Shown here in pieces: positions 9,850-23,074 of a stretch of 64,000 nt of DNA. Numbering within the stretch: the first letter of the stretch is position 1; each line of letters begins with the position of its first letter. Position numbers and translations under genes: made by a program. The DNA lies in contig NC_089857.1 in the NCBI RefSeq assembly GCF_036373705.1, positions 32,098,284 through 32,162,283 of the forward strand, read 5' to 3'. Source of the DNA: Amia ocellicauda. Lineage: Eukaryota > Chordata > Actinopteri > Amiiformes > Amiidae. Under the pieces are notes generated by a model. That model was not told where the DNA came from. It saw nothing but the letters and a program-made list of their open reading frames with translations, and made no database searches.

Positions 9850-12800
9850 CCTATCGCCCACTGCTGAGCAAAGGTCTGCCTGTGATACTGGACGGCATTT
9901 GTACAATTCACAAGGAAAACAAAGGGTTCGTAAATCAGTCTCAGGAGGAAATGCACCCAAGATACCGACAGCAGCTCCCTTACGCACGTTTTACGGGGAA
10001 AGTTGCAGTTTGCCTTTTGTATCAGGACGTATCGTGATAAGATTAAATATTTGTTAACAACGGTTTTGATTCGTTTCCCTTTCCTTGTACACTACAATGT
10101 GTGACATGCGATTTAATTACACTGGTTCAATTAAATAATTATCCAACCCAACCAGGTACACACCCTTTTGTGTATTAAAGTTCCATTAATCCACATATAT
10201 TTTTCCAGTTTTATTTTATGCACCTAAACACTATGTCATTGGCACTATCATTTTAGTTCCTTTACACTTTATGCACCGCTGGATGTATTGATTGATTAAT
10301 GAGTATGTGCTTTTTAAATATATAATTTATAGATACATTTGATTGAAAGACTTATATAAGAACAATAAGGAAGTTTGCTATTATCCTTTTTAACACGTTT
10401 TGCGCAATCATAAAAACAAGTGTAACTACCAGCTTTAATTAGGCAATAATTGTCCACGGGGTGGCAGTGAAAAACTATGACAATGTGCAGAACTAGGAGA
10501 CCTGTATGCAAAATGAAAACAGCTGCCAGAACATCCTGTAATACCTGTAAAGAGGCAACACACACACAAATTGTCAAAAAATTGTCAGTTGTGAGAGGCA
10601 AACAAAAGGAGACCTGCTGGCAGTGGGGGATGGGACTTGGGGCAGTTTGGTGTTCAGTTTCATGAAAGGTAACCTGTACCACGTGTAAACAATAGTAGGT
10701 GAACCCTATAATTTGGCACTACCGAGCATTGAGGCTGAAGGACTAGGAAAGTAGTACTTAAAAAATGGTTTCAGTGGAGATTCTTAATTTTGTTTTTTTA
10801 AATGTGTGTATGTATGTATGTATGTATGTATATTTTGTAGTGTTATCGTTATGGAAATAGGAGAACCATGATAGACCAATTCAAGTATACAAAGCACAAG
10901 CAGAAACAAACATATAAAGTTGTGATTAAAACAGTTACGCATGTAATCAGCTTGTTTTTCTGGAATGTTACAATTTCCCATCAGTAGGTCTCCACAGTTT
11001 ACTGCTCCAGAGTAAGTTGTTTTGTTCTACTTTCCAATTAAGCTAGAACAAAAAATATCTTCTGTGAAAAGTAAAATTTCAACCTAAACCTATCAATCAC
11101 ATTTTCAAATGTAAGTGAAAAGTCTTAATTGAATTAGCCTGGTAGTTTCCCTCTTTGACAGATGACTTTGCTTGTGTTTATTCAGGGTTGTGTCTTTAGT
11201 GGATACCCGCTGCCCACTCATCAGCCTTGATTAGCTAGTGGGGTCAGCAGGTTTTGTGCAGGTTGATCTAGTGAGGTTAAGATGTTATATTATTTATTAA
11301 CATGGTTTAATTACTGTGATGTTGTACTCTTTCTCCCTCTTTATAAAAGGGTTTCAAGACAAAGGGTTTTTTATGAGCCAGGCATTCTTTGAACTAAAAA
11401 ATAAATAAACAAAGATTTCTAGAAGAGATTCCTACAGTAAAATACAATACTTCTCACAGATTTCACTTTGGGAACTGACAGCATCCATGTCATAATAAGA
11501 AGTAAATGCAATCGTTTTTCATTTTGATGTGCTTGTCATTGTGGAAACATGAGTTACAGTGTAAAATATGTGTTTTTAAATGGAGACTAATCAGTTCAAT
11601 TTATGACAAAAGACATTATATGCCTACATTTGCTAATATTCCTTCAAAAATACATTTGTTATATGTGATTTTTTTTCTTCTTCTATGTATTCCCTAGCGT
11701 AAATGAGGAGAAAAGTAATGGTGCTCTCCTGCAATTAAATTGACAAATGAGGCACCATTGACAGAGCTTTGCCATCTGTGTTGTTTTCACAGGCCAATTC
11801 AATTACAGATTAAGGAACTTCAAGGGTTCAAAGCCTGTGATTCATGTGAATCAATCCCCCTTTTCATTTTACACATAATTGTATTAAAGTTAACATACGT
11901 TTTGTGTAAACTGACTCAATAAATACCATGTCAATAATTTCAACTCATATTAAAAGCAATTGGAAATTAAAGCTGAATTTATCATGACAAAACATGCAGC
12001 AAAACACTAACCATTTATTCATGGCTTGGCTTTGTGTCATAATTTCAAGCATGCTATTTAATATACCTTACCCTGCCAAAAGGCACTAAGGATAAACAAA
12101 TGAATAAGCTTGTAACAGTGGACAAATACGGAACCCCCTGTCTATGTCTCCACCAAAGTGGAACCCTGGTATACCAATTCTGTCTGTGTAGTTAATTAAT
12201 GGGTTACAACATCCACACGATTGAGTTGACAGGGATTTTAATAGGTCTTCCACCTGTGGACATATAATTCATATTTAAAGTGCTTGCTCTGTAAGCATAC
12301 TTCATTCTTGTAACATTAATTCTAATCTCTGGTCTATAACAAGTAGATATGGGTCTGTTGCACATTCTGAAGTGAAAATGATTTCCCTTTATCACAGCAC
12401 TGCATTAGCCCACTGAATGTGATGTTGTATATTGATTTATGTTTTGTACTATCCCCCTGAATAATTTCTTGGCACCAACTGTATTTACTTATTCTGTGTA
12501 CTTTGTTGGACTGAGTAGAGACAACTTACAATTAAAAAATGTGTTCTTTCCTGGTTATGCGTTTAATTTAGTAGATGTTGTTTGCTTTAGGCCGTGCTGC
12601 ATTGAAAGCACTTTGTCATTTAAATGGTAGTGCAACAATTTTCTGATGCTATTAACAACACACAACGTTTACCCACAATCCCCCCCCCCCCAAAAAAAAA
12701 AGATCAAATCCAAACCTGGAAGTCAGATTTAAGTTTCATAGAGAAGTATGTATTTTACCTAAATTCAACTGCTACTGAGTACTGGGCTTTTAATTTGCAA

Positions 12801-14745
12801 TTGGTGGGAGCAGCAAGGTGGTGATTTTAATTAAATTCACTATGAGAAGACATTAGGGGAATTTATTTCCTAATTGTTGTTGATTTAAATCACACTTGGT
12901 GAAGATGAATTGAATGTGCGTGAGCTAGTGTGTTTTGCTCTTAATTTCCAAAATGCTGTTTGCCCACATTATTCTTGTAAAGACTGACTACAGTAAGCTT
13001 GAAACTAATGAATTACCAACTTCAACATATGTCGGGTGTATTAAGCATATTTCAGAATTGTACATTGAACAACAGGCCCATGATAAATATAAATGTTCCT
13101 AAACCCAGAGCTTTACAACTACAACAGCTTTACAGCTTAAAAAAGGAGGAAGTAAAAAAAAAAATTACAGGTGCTCATTTGCCTTCAACCATGCAAGTTA
13201 AAAAGTAACTTTGGAGTGTCGGGGGTCATCTTTTAAGAGATGAGAATGTGGGTTACCAGGGAGTCACTCAAGTGTGTAGCAAATACCCAAGATTAATCTG
13301 TTCTCTCAGAGGATTAATATGGGAAACACTCTTATAGGTCCTTGACATTGTGGAGCACTCTTTCATAACAGTGATTTTATAGAAAAGGGAAAGTACATTT
13401 TATTGTTATTAATTCACTTGATAATTAAAATGGTCATAAGATCATCAGAGTGAAAAAAGTATATTTATAATATTTCTCAGTGTTGCGTATTCCCATTTCT
13501 AACTAGTCTTTATTGACTACCATGCTGTTCTAATAGAATGTTTATTGCTCATTAAGAGAAATCAGTCATATGTATACCACTTCTTACTTACTTGCTGATC
13601 ACATTCTTTGCTTTGAACATGCACTTAAAACATGAATATAAGAAGCATATTAATTCAACATGATTCCATGGTTCATTGCAAGTTGATTAGTACTCAGCAC
13701 TTAATTACGAAATACAGCTCTAGGTAACCCTTAATTTAAGAGAGGCTCAATAATTAATTTACACCTGCCAATTATATCTCGCAGTCACTAATTGCCTAGT
13801 GTAACAGAGTTAGCATAGCAGCTTGCAATATTGTCCGCTGGGTTGGTTAAGCTACTTCTGTTTATTAAGTACATACTGTCAGGAGTTCAAAATCCTCATT
13901 TGTGGATTTAATTCATGCTCTGACGGTTAAGTGGGAAAATATGGAAACCTGCTTCTTTACCCATTGGGAAAATCTTGAGATATTATTCAATTGTCAGCAA
14001 TATCACAAGCAACACAAAGCTGACCAAAAATTCCCCTCAAACACTGCTCGCAAGAATTGTCAGTAATAATTGCCAAATGTAAAAGCATCCTAATATTTAT
14101 CAAGCTACCCAAGAACATAAATGTATTATTATTTAAAAAAATCCCTCTAAGTCTATGACAAGAAAAGGAAGTGGACTGTGGTGGTAGGAATGTTGAGAAC
14201 AATGCCTTTCAGACAATGGCTATACATTATCTGTAAGAAACTGGTTTCTATTCATAAATAACCTCACAATAGATGTTTCCTTTCTTTTTATTTTTGTTGC
14301 AGCTTTTGTCCAAAGAACAAACATTTTACTGAAGAAAGCATCTGATTTTTACATTGATTGCTATGATTTCAGTTACTCAGCTAACAGAGATTATGAAAAA
14401 AATGTTGCTTTCATGTAAATATTCTCTGCTGTATGATATTTATCATGATTCCAATACCATCATGATTTACACTCCTGTAGTAAAATAAATTGCTGCAGCC
14501 ATGCGTCGTACTTTGCTTTCACTTGCTCTCTTGTCTCTTTCCAGGTGTGACATGAAAAAGATGATGGCATCTGCAGTTCATGTGAGGCAAACACTGAGGC
14601 AAAATAATTGTGCCACATGTTAATCCATGTCAGGGGTTAAATTGACTCTTGGCAAAGTAAAAATATCACATAACTGTATGTGAATTACTTGATACATTAA
14701 CAACAAACCTGTGGAAAAACCCTAGTGCACTACGACAGTTATTGC
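9850..14745. other. Gene-free AT-rich intergenic sequence
   Basis: No supported gene. It contains a TATG repeat (10806-10831) and a C-run/A-run junction near 12680. Several segments rich in TAATTA, CAATTA and ATTAAT motifs (about 11700-11830, 12820-12900, 13740-13830) look like the texture of conserved non-coding elements, but conservation cannot be judged from one sequence. Confidence 0.35.
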
Positions 14746-14748
14746 ACA

Positions 14749-14802
14749 AGTGGGGGCACAATGGATCGAATGACCTCCTCTCATTTGTAAACTTTCTTAA
14801 GT
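14749..14802 (+). mobile_element. CR1-like LINE 3' end relic
   Basis: ATGGATCGAATGACCTCCTC followed by TCATTTGTAAACTTTCTTA is a diverged copy of the 3' tail found intact at 15978-16033. Confidence 0.6.
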
Positions 14803-15649
14803 GAGCTTGTATGGAAGCAAATGCCTCCCCCATCCCTGTGGTGCCACTACTGCAAGAGATGAATTGCAAAGGCATCTTAAAAAGATATGATACATCTTCC
14901 ATGGCTTTCTACAGAAAAGACAATTCTAATCTATGAAAATTCTAAACAGAACAAAAAAAAACGTATCCCAGTCTTGAATCAAGACTGTGTTTGATAGAGG
15001 ACTCGTATATGACAACAAAAAAACACAACAATAATGGTCACCTTATTTTTTCGGGGGGAAATGTAAAAAAATAAAATAAAATAAAAATGTATTGATGGAA
15101 TGAGTAATTGAGATGCATATCTGAGTCATTTTATTTTAATGTGTTGAAATTTAACCTTGATATGAATGTTAAACACAGGCCAAATATGTATTTGTTTCCA
15201 CAGATAAGCTCCTTGGTTACTGCAATAAAAGACAAAATGTCAACAGTAGATTTGTGATAAGTTATATATCATAAAGTTGCTTGACTGAAAACTAGGATGA
15301 GCTGAAGAAGATTCCCTTAGAAAAGGCATTCCTTTTAAGAGGGACAGGAACGCCCATTTCAACTGAAATTTCAAATGCCAATAAATAAAAAAGATGTAAT
15401 TTTATATATCTCATTTTAAGGAGCAATACAATTTGTGTCTCTGCTTTAATATTTAACAGATCTATTCAATTTCATAGAAATACTTAGGTCCCTCAGATTA
15501 ACTCTAACTTTAATTGGTGTAAACCAATTGAAACAAAGCCAATTAAAAGAAAGAAAACTTGTATCAAAACAAGCTAAATATCCTAAAAGAATCTAAAAAT
15601 ATAATTATAAATGTAAATCACTTTTAACCTTACTTTTACTTCTACCTAC

Positions 15650-16033
15650 TCTGAGAGACTGAGGGAACTGAACCTTTTCACCCTGGAACAGAGGCGACTA
15701 CGTGGGGACTTGATCCAAGTCTTCAAAATCATGAAAGGCATCAACCACATCAAACCAGAGGAGCTTTTCCAGATCTGTATTGACACACGGACCCGGGGAC
15801 ACAAATGAAAATTGGGCTTCAAGGCATTCAAGACAGAAAACAGGGGACACTTCTTTACACAGAGAGTCTCACAATCTGGAACAAACTCCCCAGCGATGTG
15901 GTTGAAGCTGAAAATTTGGGAACATTCAAAATCAGACTTGGATCACTTAGTTATTAATGGACACCAAACGAGCACGATGGGTCGAATGGCCTCCTCTCGT
16001 TTGTAAACTTTCTTATGTTCTTATGTTCTTATG
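15650..16033 (+). mobile_element. CR1-like LINE, 5'-truncated 3' end
   Basis: The plus translation, across at least one frameshift or stop, gives RLRELNLFTLEQRRLRGDLI, QVFKIMKGINHI and WNKLPSDVVEAENLGTFK, the C-terminal tail of CR1-type reverse transcriptases. The 3' UTR (GGGTCGAATGGCCTCCTCTC...) ends in three tandem TTCTTATG units, the usual kind of CR1 terminus without poly(A). Not functional. Confidence 0.85.
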
Positions 16034-16804
16034 TGCCTGACTACATACAAGCTGTTGGCTGGAGTAAATATAATTTTAATGCTAAAATTAGGCTTAGGTT
16101 TTTATTTTTGTTTGACTAAATGTGATCATGAAAACATATATGGGTATTATCTCTGGGAATTAATGTATTCCATAACTTTTTAGTATTTATATAGTCTTTA
16201 TTTTTAATCAAGTTAATATACATGAAATGAAAACTTGCAAAACAATGTTATTTCAATAATGATATTAAATGCCACTGTCATCCTATTAATTTAAGACATT
16301 AATTTAGTTATTAATCAATACAATTGCATGCTGATTAGTTGTAATAACAGGTGATGATCTGTATTTAATGTCAGACCGCTGATAAAGACAGTTACACGGT
16401 TGTCTTATTGCATTCACCTATATTCCTTTTCATATTTCTTTCAACTGTTATCACTGCACTACCTAGTGATTTATCATACAGCACTTCACAGTCGCAATAA
16501 ACAAACATACAGTCAGTTACATGAAACCCCAAGTGCATCTGACAGATTTAACTTATACTGTATTTATTTAAGCACTTATGTTTTGTTAAATATAAAATGT
16601 AAATATATTTATTTAGGTAAAAGGGTGACTGATACTGGATTGTAATTTCTTCAGTGAAAGACTGCAAATTGCATTAGCCATATTGTATTTGTTTAGTGGG
16701 CTTTCCCTGTCGGTCTGTTTTATATTATGGAGCAGGCAGTTCACTATTTGCTTTGATTTGTATCGTTTTTGTGCTGTCAGTTAAAAATGTTAGGTGTGTG
16801 TTTG

Positions 16805-16850
<46 letters not shown>

Positions 16851-19800
16851 ATGATTTCTGAAATTAACATATATATGTTACACATTAACAAACAACCAAT
16901 TCAAATAAATAATGTTCAAATCTGGATTTAAATAAATCTCTTTAATTTCCTTTTCAAAAATAGTAAAATTACAATGTGGGATGTATAGAGTTACATTTTT
17001 ATAAGATATTATATGGTTTTAATAATAATGTAACATGTAAAAACTACAAATATTTAGAGTTAAAACCAAATCAAAATAACAAGTCTAAAGAATAATACCA
17101 ATGAAATGTAATCTTCAACAGGTTATGTTACTAAATATCACACGTTTTCAATCATTTTTGTCATTGGAGTGGCATGGTTTGTTCAAAAACAGCCACCAGA
17201 GTAAAATAAATAAACCATGTGCAATAATTGTTTAATATATTAACAACTTCTTTTCAATAGCTTTTAAATTGCTTTCAAATGAGAAGGGTGACAGGCAGTC
17301 TGTGTTCAGTGTTGAATGTTTGGGCGTTTCTATATACAGCCACACTTAATGATTTCAAATGAGTGTAAACTATTGGTGTCTGTACTTACCAAGGAGGAGA
17401 ATAATTTGAAAAATATTATACTTACTTCAGAAGATATGATTATATCTACTTCACTTTAAATATATAGATATAAATATATCTAAATATAATATAAGTACAT
17501 TTTTGTCAGTTTCAAAAAAGTATGGCCAATCTTATATATCGTGTATCATTTCATGTTTTTATTCCTCTTTTTTTTAATTGTCTGAAATATGTACAATAAT
17601 AAAACAATATGGAAAACATGGATATTGATGAAACCGATGTAGAATTGTATACAATCTTGTTACCCATCTTTTCAAAATGTAATTATCCTGTTAAACACCT
17701 CAGCCAACCAACCCCCTTGGCTCCCATATTACTTTTTATTCCCCACATGCTCAACCCATCCCAAACGCATAATGAACCATCTAAACCATTTTAAGTAAGA
17801 GAAGCTTTGTTGCTTTTGAATATCGATTAATGTAGGATGTTCCATGTACTTAGTTTCTAAATCTTCCAGCAGACTTTGGACAGACAATCTGAATGCAATG
17901 TATATTTTTCAGCCATTTACTGACATTTATTGTCTTAAGTGGTATTGAAAGATGTTTTATGAATCGGGTAGGGCAGTAGGTCAGTTAATTCATAATTAAC
18001 AGCTTACTACAGTAGTATGTGTGGGCTAAAAGATAGCAATACATGCAGGTTTAGGCTGTAACTTAACCCCTTCTTCAATGTGAGAGCCTGTCATTTATTG
18101 TAAGTAATAACTATGAATTGTTCTTGATAAATGATAAAATAACAGCAAAATTATTTTGCTTGTTCAACATTATCAGATAAATTATGTAATGTAAGATTTT
18201 TTTTGGTTGTTTAATAGTTTTTTGTTTTGTTTTTACGACCAAAATCAATTGCCTAAAACTTTTCTTGTTAAAGGTGATTTTCAGTTCTGAAAACTGACTT
18301 CAAACCCTCTCACACAAGGAACTAATAATTTATTAAATGTTCCAATGTCAACACGGCATACCTGGAAATATTTATTATCAGATTATTTTGATGTGTTTGC
18401 ACATGTGTCCACCAATGGCATTGCCCTAACCATTTAACAAGGGATGAAACTGACACTTTCTCTAAACGATTCAAGAAAGATCTTGAGAGGTTTGTCAGCG
18501 GACAAGTTACTTATCGTAGTGCACTACTGTGTAGTGTTCTGTAAACATGCTGACTGAAACACCTGTTGCACCTTTGTGTCAGGGACGACTCTTAAAGCAG
18601 CTTGGACAAGCATCATCCACTAAGTGTAAACACACAAAACTGAATCATCTCATTGCCATATAGTCAAATGAATCTGATACCTGATCTGCATGGCTATACA
18701 TAGACTTCCAAGCTCTGCAGAAAATGTTTTGTTTTTTTGTCTGGAAGGGAAATGTCAGTGTTTGAATTGGAAAAATATATTTTTAATTTGAAGAAAAGTT
18801 TCTGACAACTGAATTGACCATCCCATCTTTGCCATCATCAGATAGACACTGTTACACTGTTTAAAAAAAGTTTTTTCAAAATCAACATACTGCATAGGTC
18901 ATACAGCAGGGATCCTGACATCCCACAATTGTCATCTGGGATATGTTACTCTCTCAATTTCATTATTAGTATTAAGTTCCTTTGGCATTTCTTTGCTTTA
19001 TCTAATTTTGGGATTTTAATTTTAAGGAATAAGAAACATGGAATTCATGACTGCTGTGGAGAGGGACTAGAAACTAGCTTTCCTAGATTCCTCAAGTTAC
19101 ATCAGTAATACCTACAGTTTAGTGCCAAAAGTAATTTTCTGCATCTCAATCCATTTAATCAACATGGAGCTATCATTTTGGAATATTAAATTAACCCTTT
19201 AAAACAAATTCATACATAAACTTTTAAAATGAGCAATGTTCTTTTCAAGGTAATACTCTGAATTATTATTTCTTCTTAATAGTACTTTTTGTCCCTTTTA
19301 CTGACATCATTACCCTTTGAATTAAATATAGAATTGGACCACCTTTATCTCTGGGATGAAACGTATCACACTTGCAAGGGTATCATGAATTGCTAGGCAC
19401 ACAACTTGGCAAACAAATTGCATAAGTGTTTTAACAGCAACCTGTTCTAGTTCCTTAGATGCTTAAAATAATTATACTATTTTATATAAATTATTCTTGT
19501 AATGTGTACTATATTAGGTAAAGCACTGAAAGCTTCAAAATACCTTTTTTTTGCAGCAAATCTTGAGTAGTACAAATCTCGTCATAAGATCATTCATCCA
19601 TTATGGACGTTTACCACAGTAAATGTGCATGATAGTGTTAGTTTTCCTATGTATTGTGTATTGCAATAGTTTTTCATTGTGATGCTTTCCTACAGTTTAC
19701 TGTAGTATTATCATGTTTATATACTACAGTAAATGTTTATAATGGGCCATATGACTAATTTTGATATGGAGACATATAGGCATTCCTTTTAATATTTTAC

Positions 19801-20808
19801 AATGTTATTTTTAACTATCCAAACAATAAGTAAAGCAGGTCTTATGTAGTAAAGTGTCTGCTTCTTAATTCCAAAGGCAGTGGAGCAGGGACTGTTGGGT
19901 CCAAGCATCACATTGCACAGTTTATATCTGTCCATCCACTGTGACGTTTATGGTGATTTAAAAAGCACGCTGGATCTAGAACAAACAGTCCTAGTGATGT
20001 GGATATCTGCTTTTTTCCTCATTCTTGCAGGCATTTTGTTAACCTCAGTTGTTTGATTGATCGGGGTTCTATTGTCTCTATCCTTTTCTAGCACCGTCAC
20101 ACTTTCATGAGCTATTTTGTAATTATTGACAGATAACAGTCCATAGGTAGGTGGGTCTCTCGTACAGTAAACACCCTAATCTTACCTGGATCTTTGAGTA
20201 CAATAATAGACTTTAGGGCAGGACCCTGATTTTTATTCACTGTATTTATACAGCTGAATCCAGTTCAATGAGTTTGTCGGTAAAAGACTCTGAACTTATG
20301 TCACTTACAGTACATAATCCTCAAAAGGCACCTCACCACTATTATATTGCAAGACTGTAAGAAAAAACTGTTGTTCATGGATTCAGCTATTTTTAAAATG
20401 CAAGTTTCCGAGCACAGAATAAGAATGGTTTTGTTAATAAGTGAAATTGCCCTTTGCTTGGTGCATTATACCTAGTTTTATAGTAACTGTCTGACTTCTC
20501 AAACAACTCAACTGTTACACGAATTCCTTTGGATACAGCAAGCAACAGATTTCCAACCAGGTTCTATACCAACTTGTACCAATTTTAATGTAGGATATTC
20601 TAGGGTACAGCATAACATCTATCCTGGGGGATTTGTTCTCTACCAGCCTGCAGTTTAACCATTTCACATCACTATATGTTATGAACTCATCTAAACAAAT
20701 AAGGTTCAGTACATTCTTGTGTTCACCTTATGACCTTAGCAATAGATTTGAGCTCATGATATAGGGCGATCCACGTATGACTGGTAGTGTTAAAACCTTT
20801 AAAGTCTA
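16034..20808. other. Gene-free AT-rich intergenic sequence
   Basis: No supported gene or RNA. An AT microsatellite occupies 16808-16847. The longest open frames (60-80 codons) lack splice or family support. Confidence 0.4.
16808..16847. repeat. AT dinucleotide microsatellite
   Basis: About 20 perfect TA units. Confidence 0.95.
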
Positions 20809-21000
20809 CAGTGGCTCTCAAAAGTATTCACCCCCTTGGACTTTTCCACATATCATTGTTACAACATGAAATCAGAATGGATTTAATTAGAAGTATTTGC
20901 CATTGATCAACACAGAAAATGTCCAAGTGAAATATATAATCTGCAAATTGTTCTAAATTAATACAAAACTGAAAATACTTGAATGTATAGGTAATCACCC

Positions 21001-23074
21001 TGTAACAACCTCAGGGACAAGGATGATGGATCCAACTGCAGGCTCACTAATTAGATCCAACAAGGGGAAATCCAAAAGGCAAAAAACAAGGACTGTCCAG
21101 GGGTCAGTCGATTGGGCAAACAGGCTAGACAGGGAGATCCAAGAGAGGTAGTCGGGCAAAGGCAAACATCAAAACACAGTTAGTTACAAAGATAGGAAAA
21201 GTGCAGCAGAGGCGGCGCCAGCAGGGATGGCCACGGGGCCGAGGGGCTGGAGCAGTAGGATGAGTTTGGTGAATCTCCTCGGTCAGGGACAGGTCCAAAA
21301 CATCAGAAGCAGCCACCCAGAGCATTCCTCTGGACCATAACCCTCCCAATCAGTCAAGTACTGCAGGCACCCCTTGTGGCGATGGGAACGTAGCAGGGAC
21401 CAAACTGCATATGCAGAACCATCGTCAAGATCCAGCTGAGGAGGCGGAGAGGGAGCGGCCACGGACTGAGCAGGGGAAGGTGAGGGATCCAAGCTCACTG
21501 GTTTCAGCAGGGAGACATGGAATGAAGGTGAGATTCTGTAATGAGGGAGCAACTGCAGATGGTACGTAACAGGATTGATCTGGTGGAGAATGTGAAAAGG
21601 TCCAATGAAACGCGGGCTCAGTTTTCTTGATGGGAGTTTCAGCTTGATGGCCCAGGTGGATAACCAAACCATCTGTCCAGGGTGATATTGTGGGGCTGGT
21701 CATCGGTGGTGGTCTGCCATGGCCCTTTGATGACAGCAGACGCTTAGCAGAGACGGACATGAGCTTCATTCCATATGGCCGTACTACGGTGGAACCAGTC
21801 AGTCAGTTAGTGGGATCCTCGTCCCAAGGAAACAAGGGTGGTTGGTATCCAAGGACACTTTTTTTATATATATATATATATATGTTTTGAACCAAGCTCG
21901 AACCATACATTGATCAGGTGTTACCAGGGGACAAAGTTTAGTACTCACAGGGTTCTCTGGGGCAGCTGTGGAGGATCCGGGATGAATGGAACAGGTCTCA
22001 CGGAAATGCCACGACTGTCCACAATTGAGACAGAGGCACTGCTGTAATCTTCACTGTCTCTTCTGTGGGCAGGTGGGTTCTTCCCAATTGCATGGATTCC
22101 GACTTGAACACAGGGCTGGGCGTGAGATGAGGTCTGGCAAGTGGTCGGGATACTGCAGACATGGAATATTTCTCTCGTCTTCATTAAATTGTCCAACCTG
22201 ACAGCAAGCTGGATCAGTGGTTCCAGAGTGAGCGCCTCGTCCTTGCAGGCTAGCTCGGCTTGCAAGTCATTGTGCAGACCAGGACGGAACAGTTACAGGA
22301 GCGCGCTCGTCCCATCCACTCATCTCTGCCAAGGTTTGGAACTTCAAGGCATATTCTGTGATGGAAGAGGAACACTGATGAAGAAATACATTTTTCTCCA
22401 GCGTCTCTCCCAGCTGCTGGATGGTTGAAAACCTCCTTGAAGTGGTCAAGAAATGCTGGTAATGACTGTCACCTCTCCTTCTCAAGCCCAGACAACGGAT
22501 GCCCACTGAAGCGCCTTCCCAGTAATCAGTGTTATAATGAAGGCAATCTTCGCTTCATCTGAAGGGAAGGGTGTGGGTGATGTGCAAAGCAAAGAGAGGA
22601 CAAATCCTTTGCAGCAGTCAGGAGCACCATCGTATTTATCTGGTATAGCTAGCTGGACTGGTCTGACAGGGTCTACAGGAACTGCTGGGACAGGAGCTAC
22701 TGCAGGGGCTGCAGCTGCTGGGAGTTCAAGTGGTTGGTTTGACAGCCTTTTGAGGACCTGGTCCAAGGTGGCTTCAATCTGTCTCAGCATCTGTTCATGC
22801 TCACCCAGCAGGGCTCCCTGAGCGGTCAGGGCGGCAGCCACATCTGGTAGAGCCGCTGGATCCATATGGTAGGCGAAGTCTTATGTAACAACCTCAGGGA
22901 CAAGGATGGTGGATCCAATTGCAGGCTCACTAATTAGATTTAAGAAAGGCAAACAATCCAACAAGGGGAAATCCAAAAGGCAAGAAACAAGGACAGTCCA
23001 GGGGTCAGTTGATTGGGCAAACAGGGAGATCCAAGAGAGGTAGTCGGGAATGAGAAGGCAAAGGTCAAAACACA
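21001..23074 (-). mobile_element. Internally deleted Ty3/Gypsy (chromovirus-type) element
   Basis: Two direct repeats starting TGTAACAACCTCAGGGACAA (21001-21178 and 22884-23074) are short diverged LTRs, differing by indels of about 9 and 20 bp. On the minus strand, gag starts at 22865 (MDPAALPDV) and continues with frameshifts to a zinc knuckle of CX2CX4HX4C form (CLNCGQSWHFRETC, about 22000-22050). It then jumps to the integrase C-terminus ([20 protein letters not shown]) and a chromodomain ([12 protein letters not shown]) before about 21190. Protease, reverse transcriptase, RNase H and integrase core are missing; the junction lies near an AT run at about 21860-21885. No matching target duplication flanks it. 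Non-autonomous and broken. Confidence 0.85.

Noticed and set aside
9573..10057. Frames of 70-127 codons on both strands
   Set aside because: No recognised domain; overlapping frames in a CpG-rich patch suggest composition, not coding.
10314..10682. 122-codon minus-strand frame
   Set aside because: No domain, no splice context, AT-rich flanks; probably chance.
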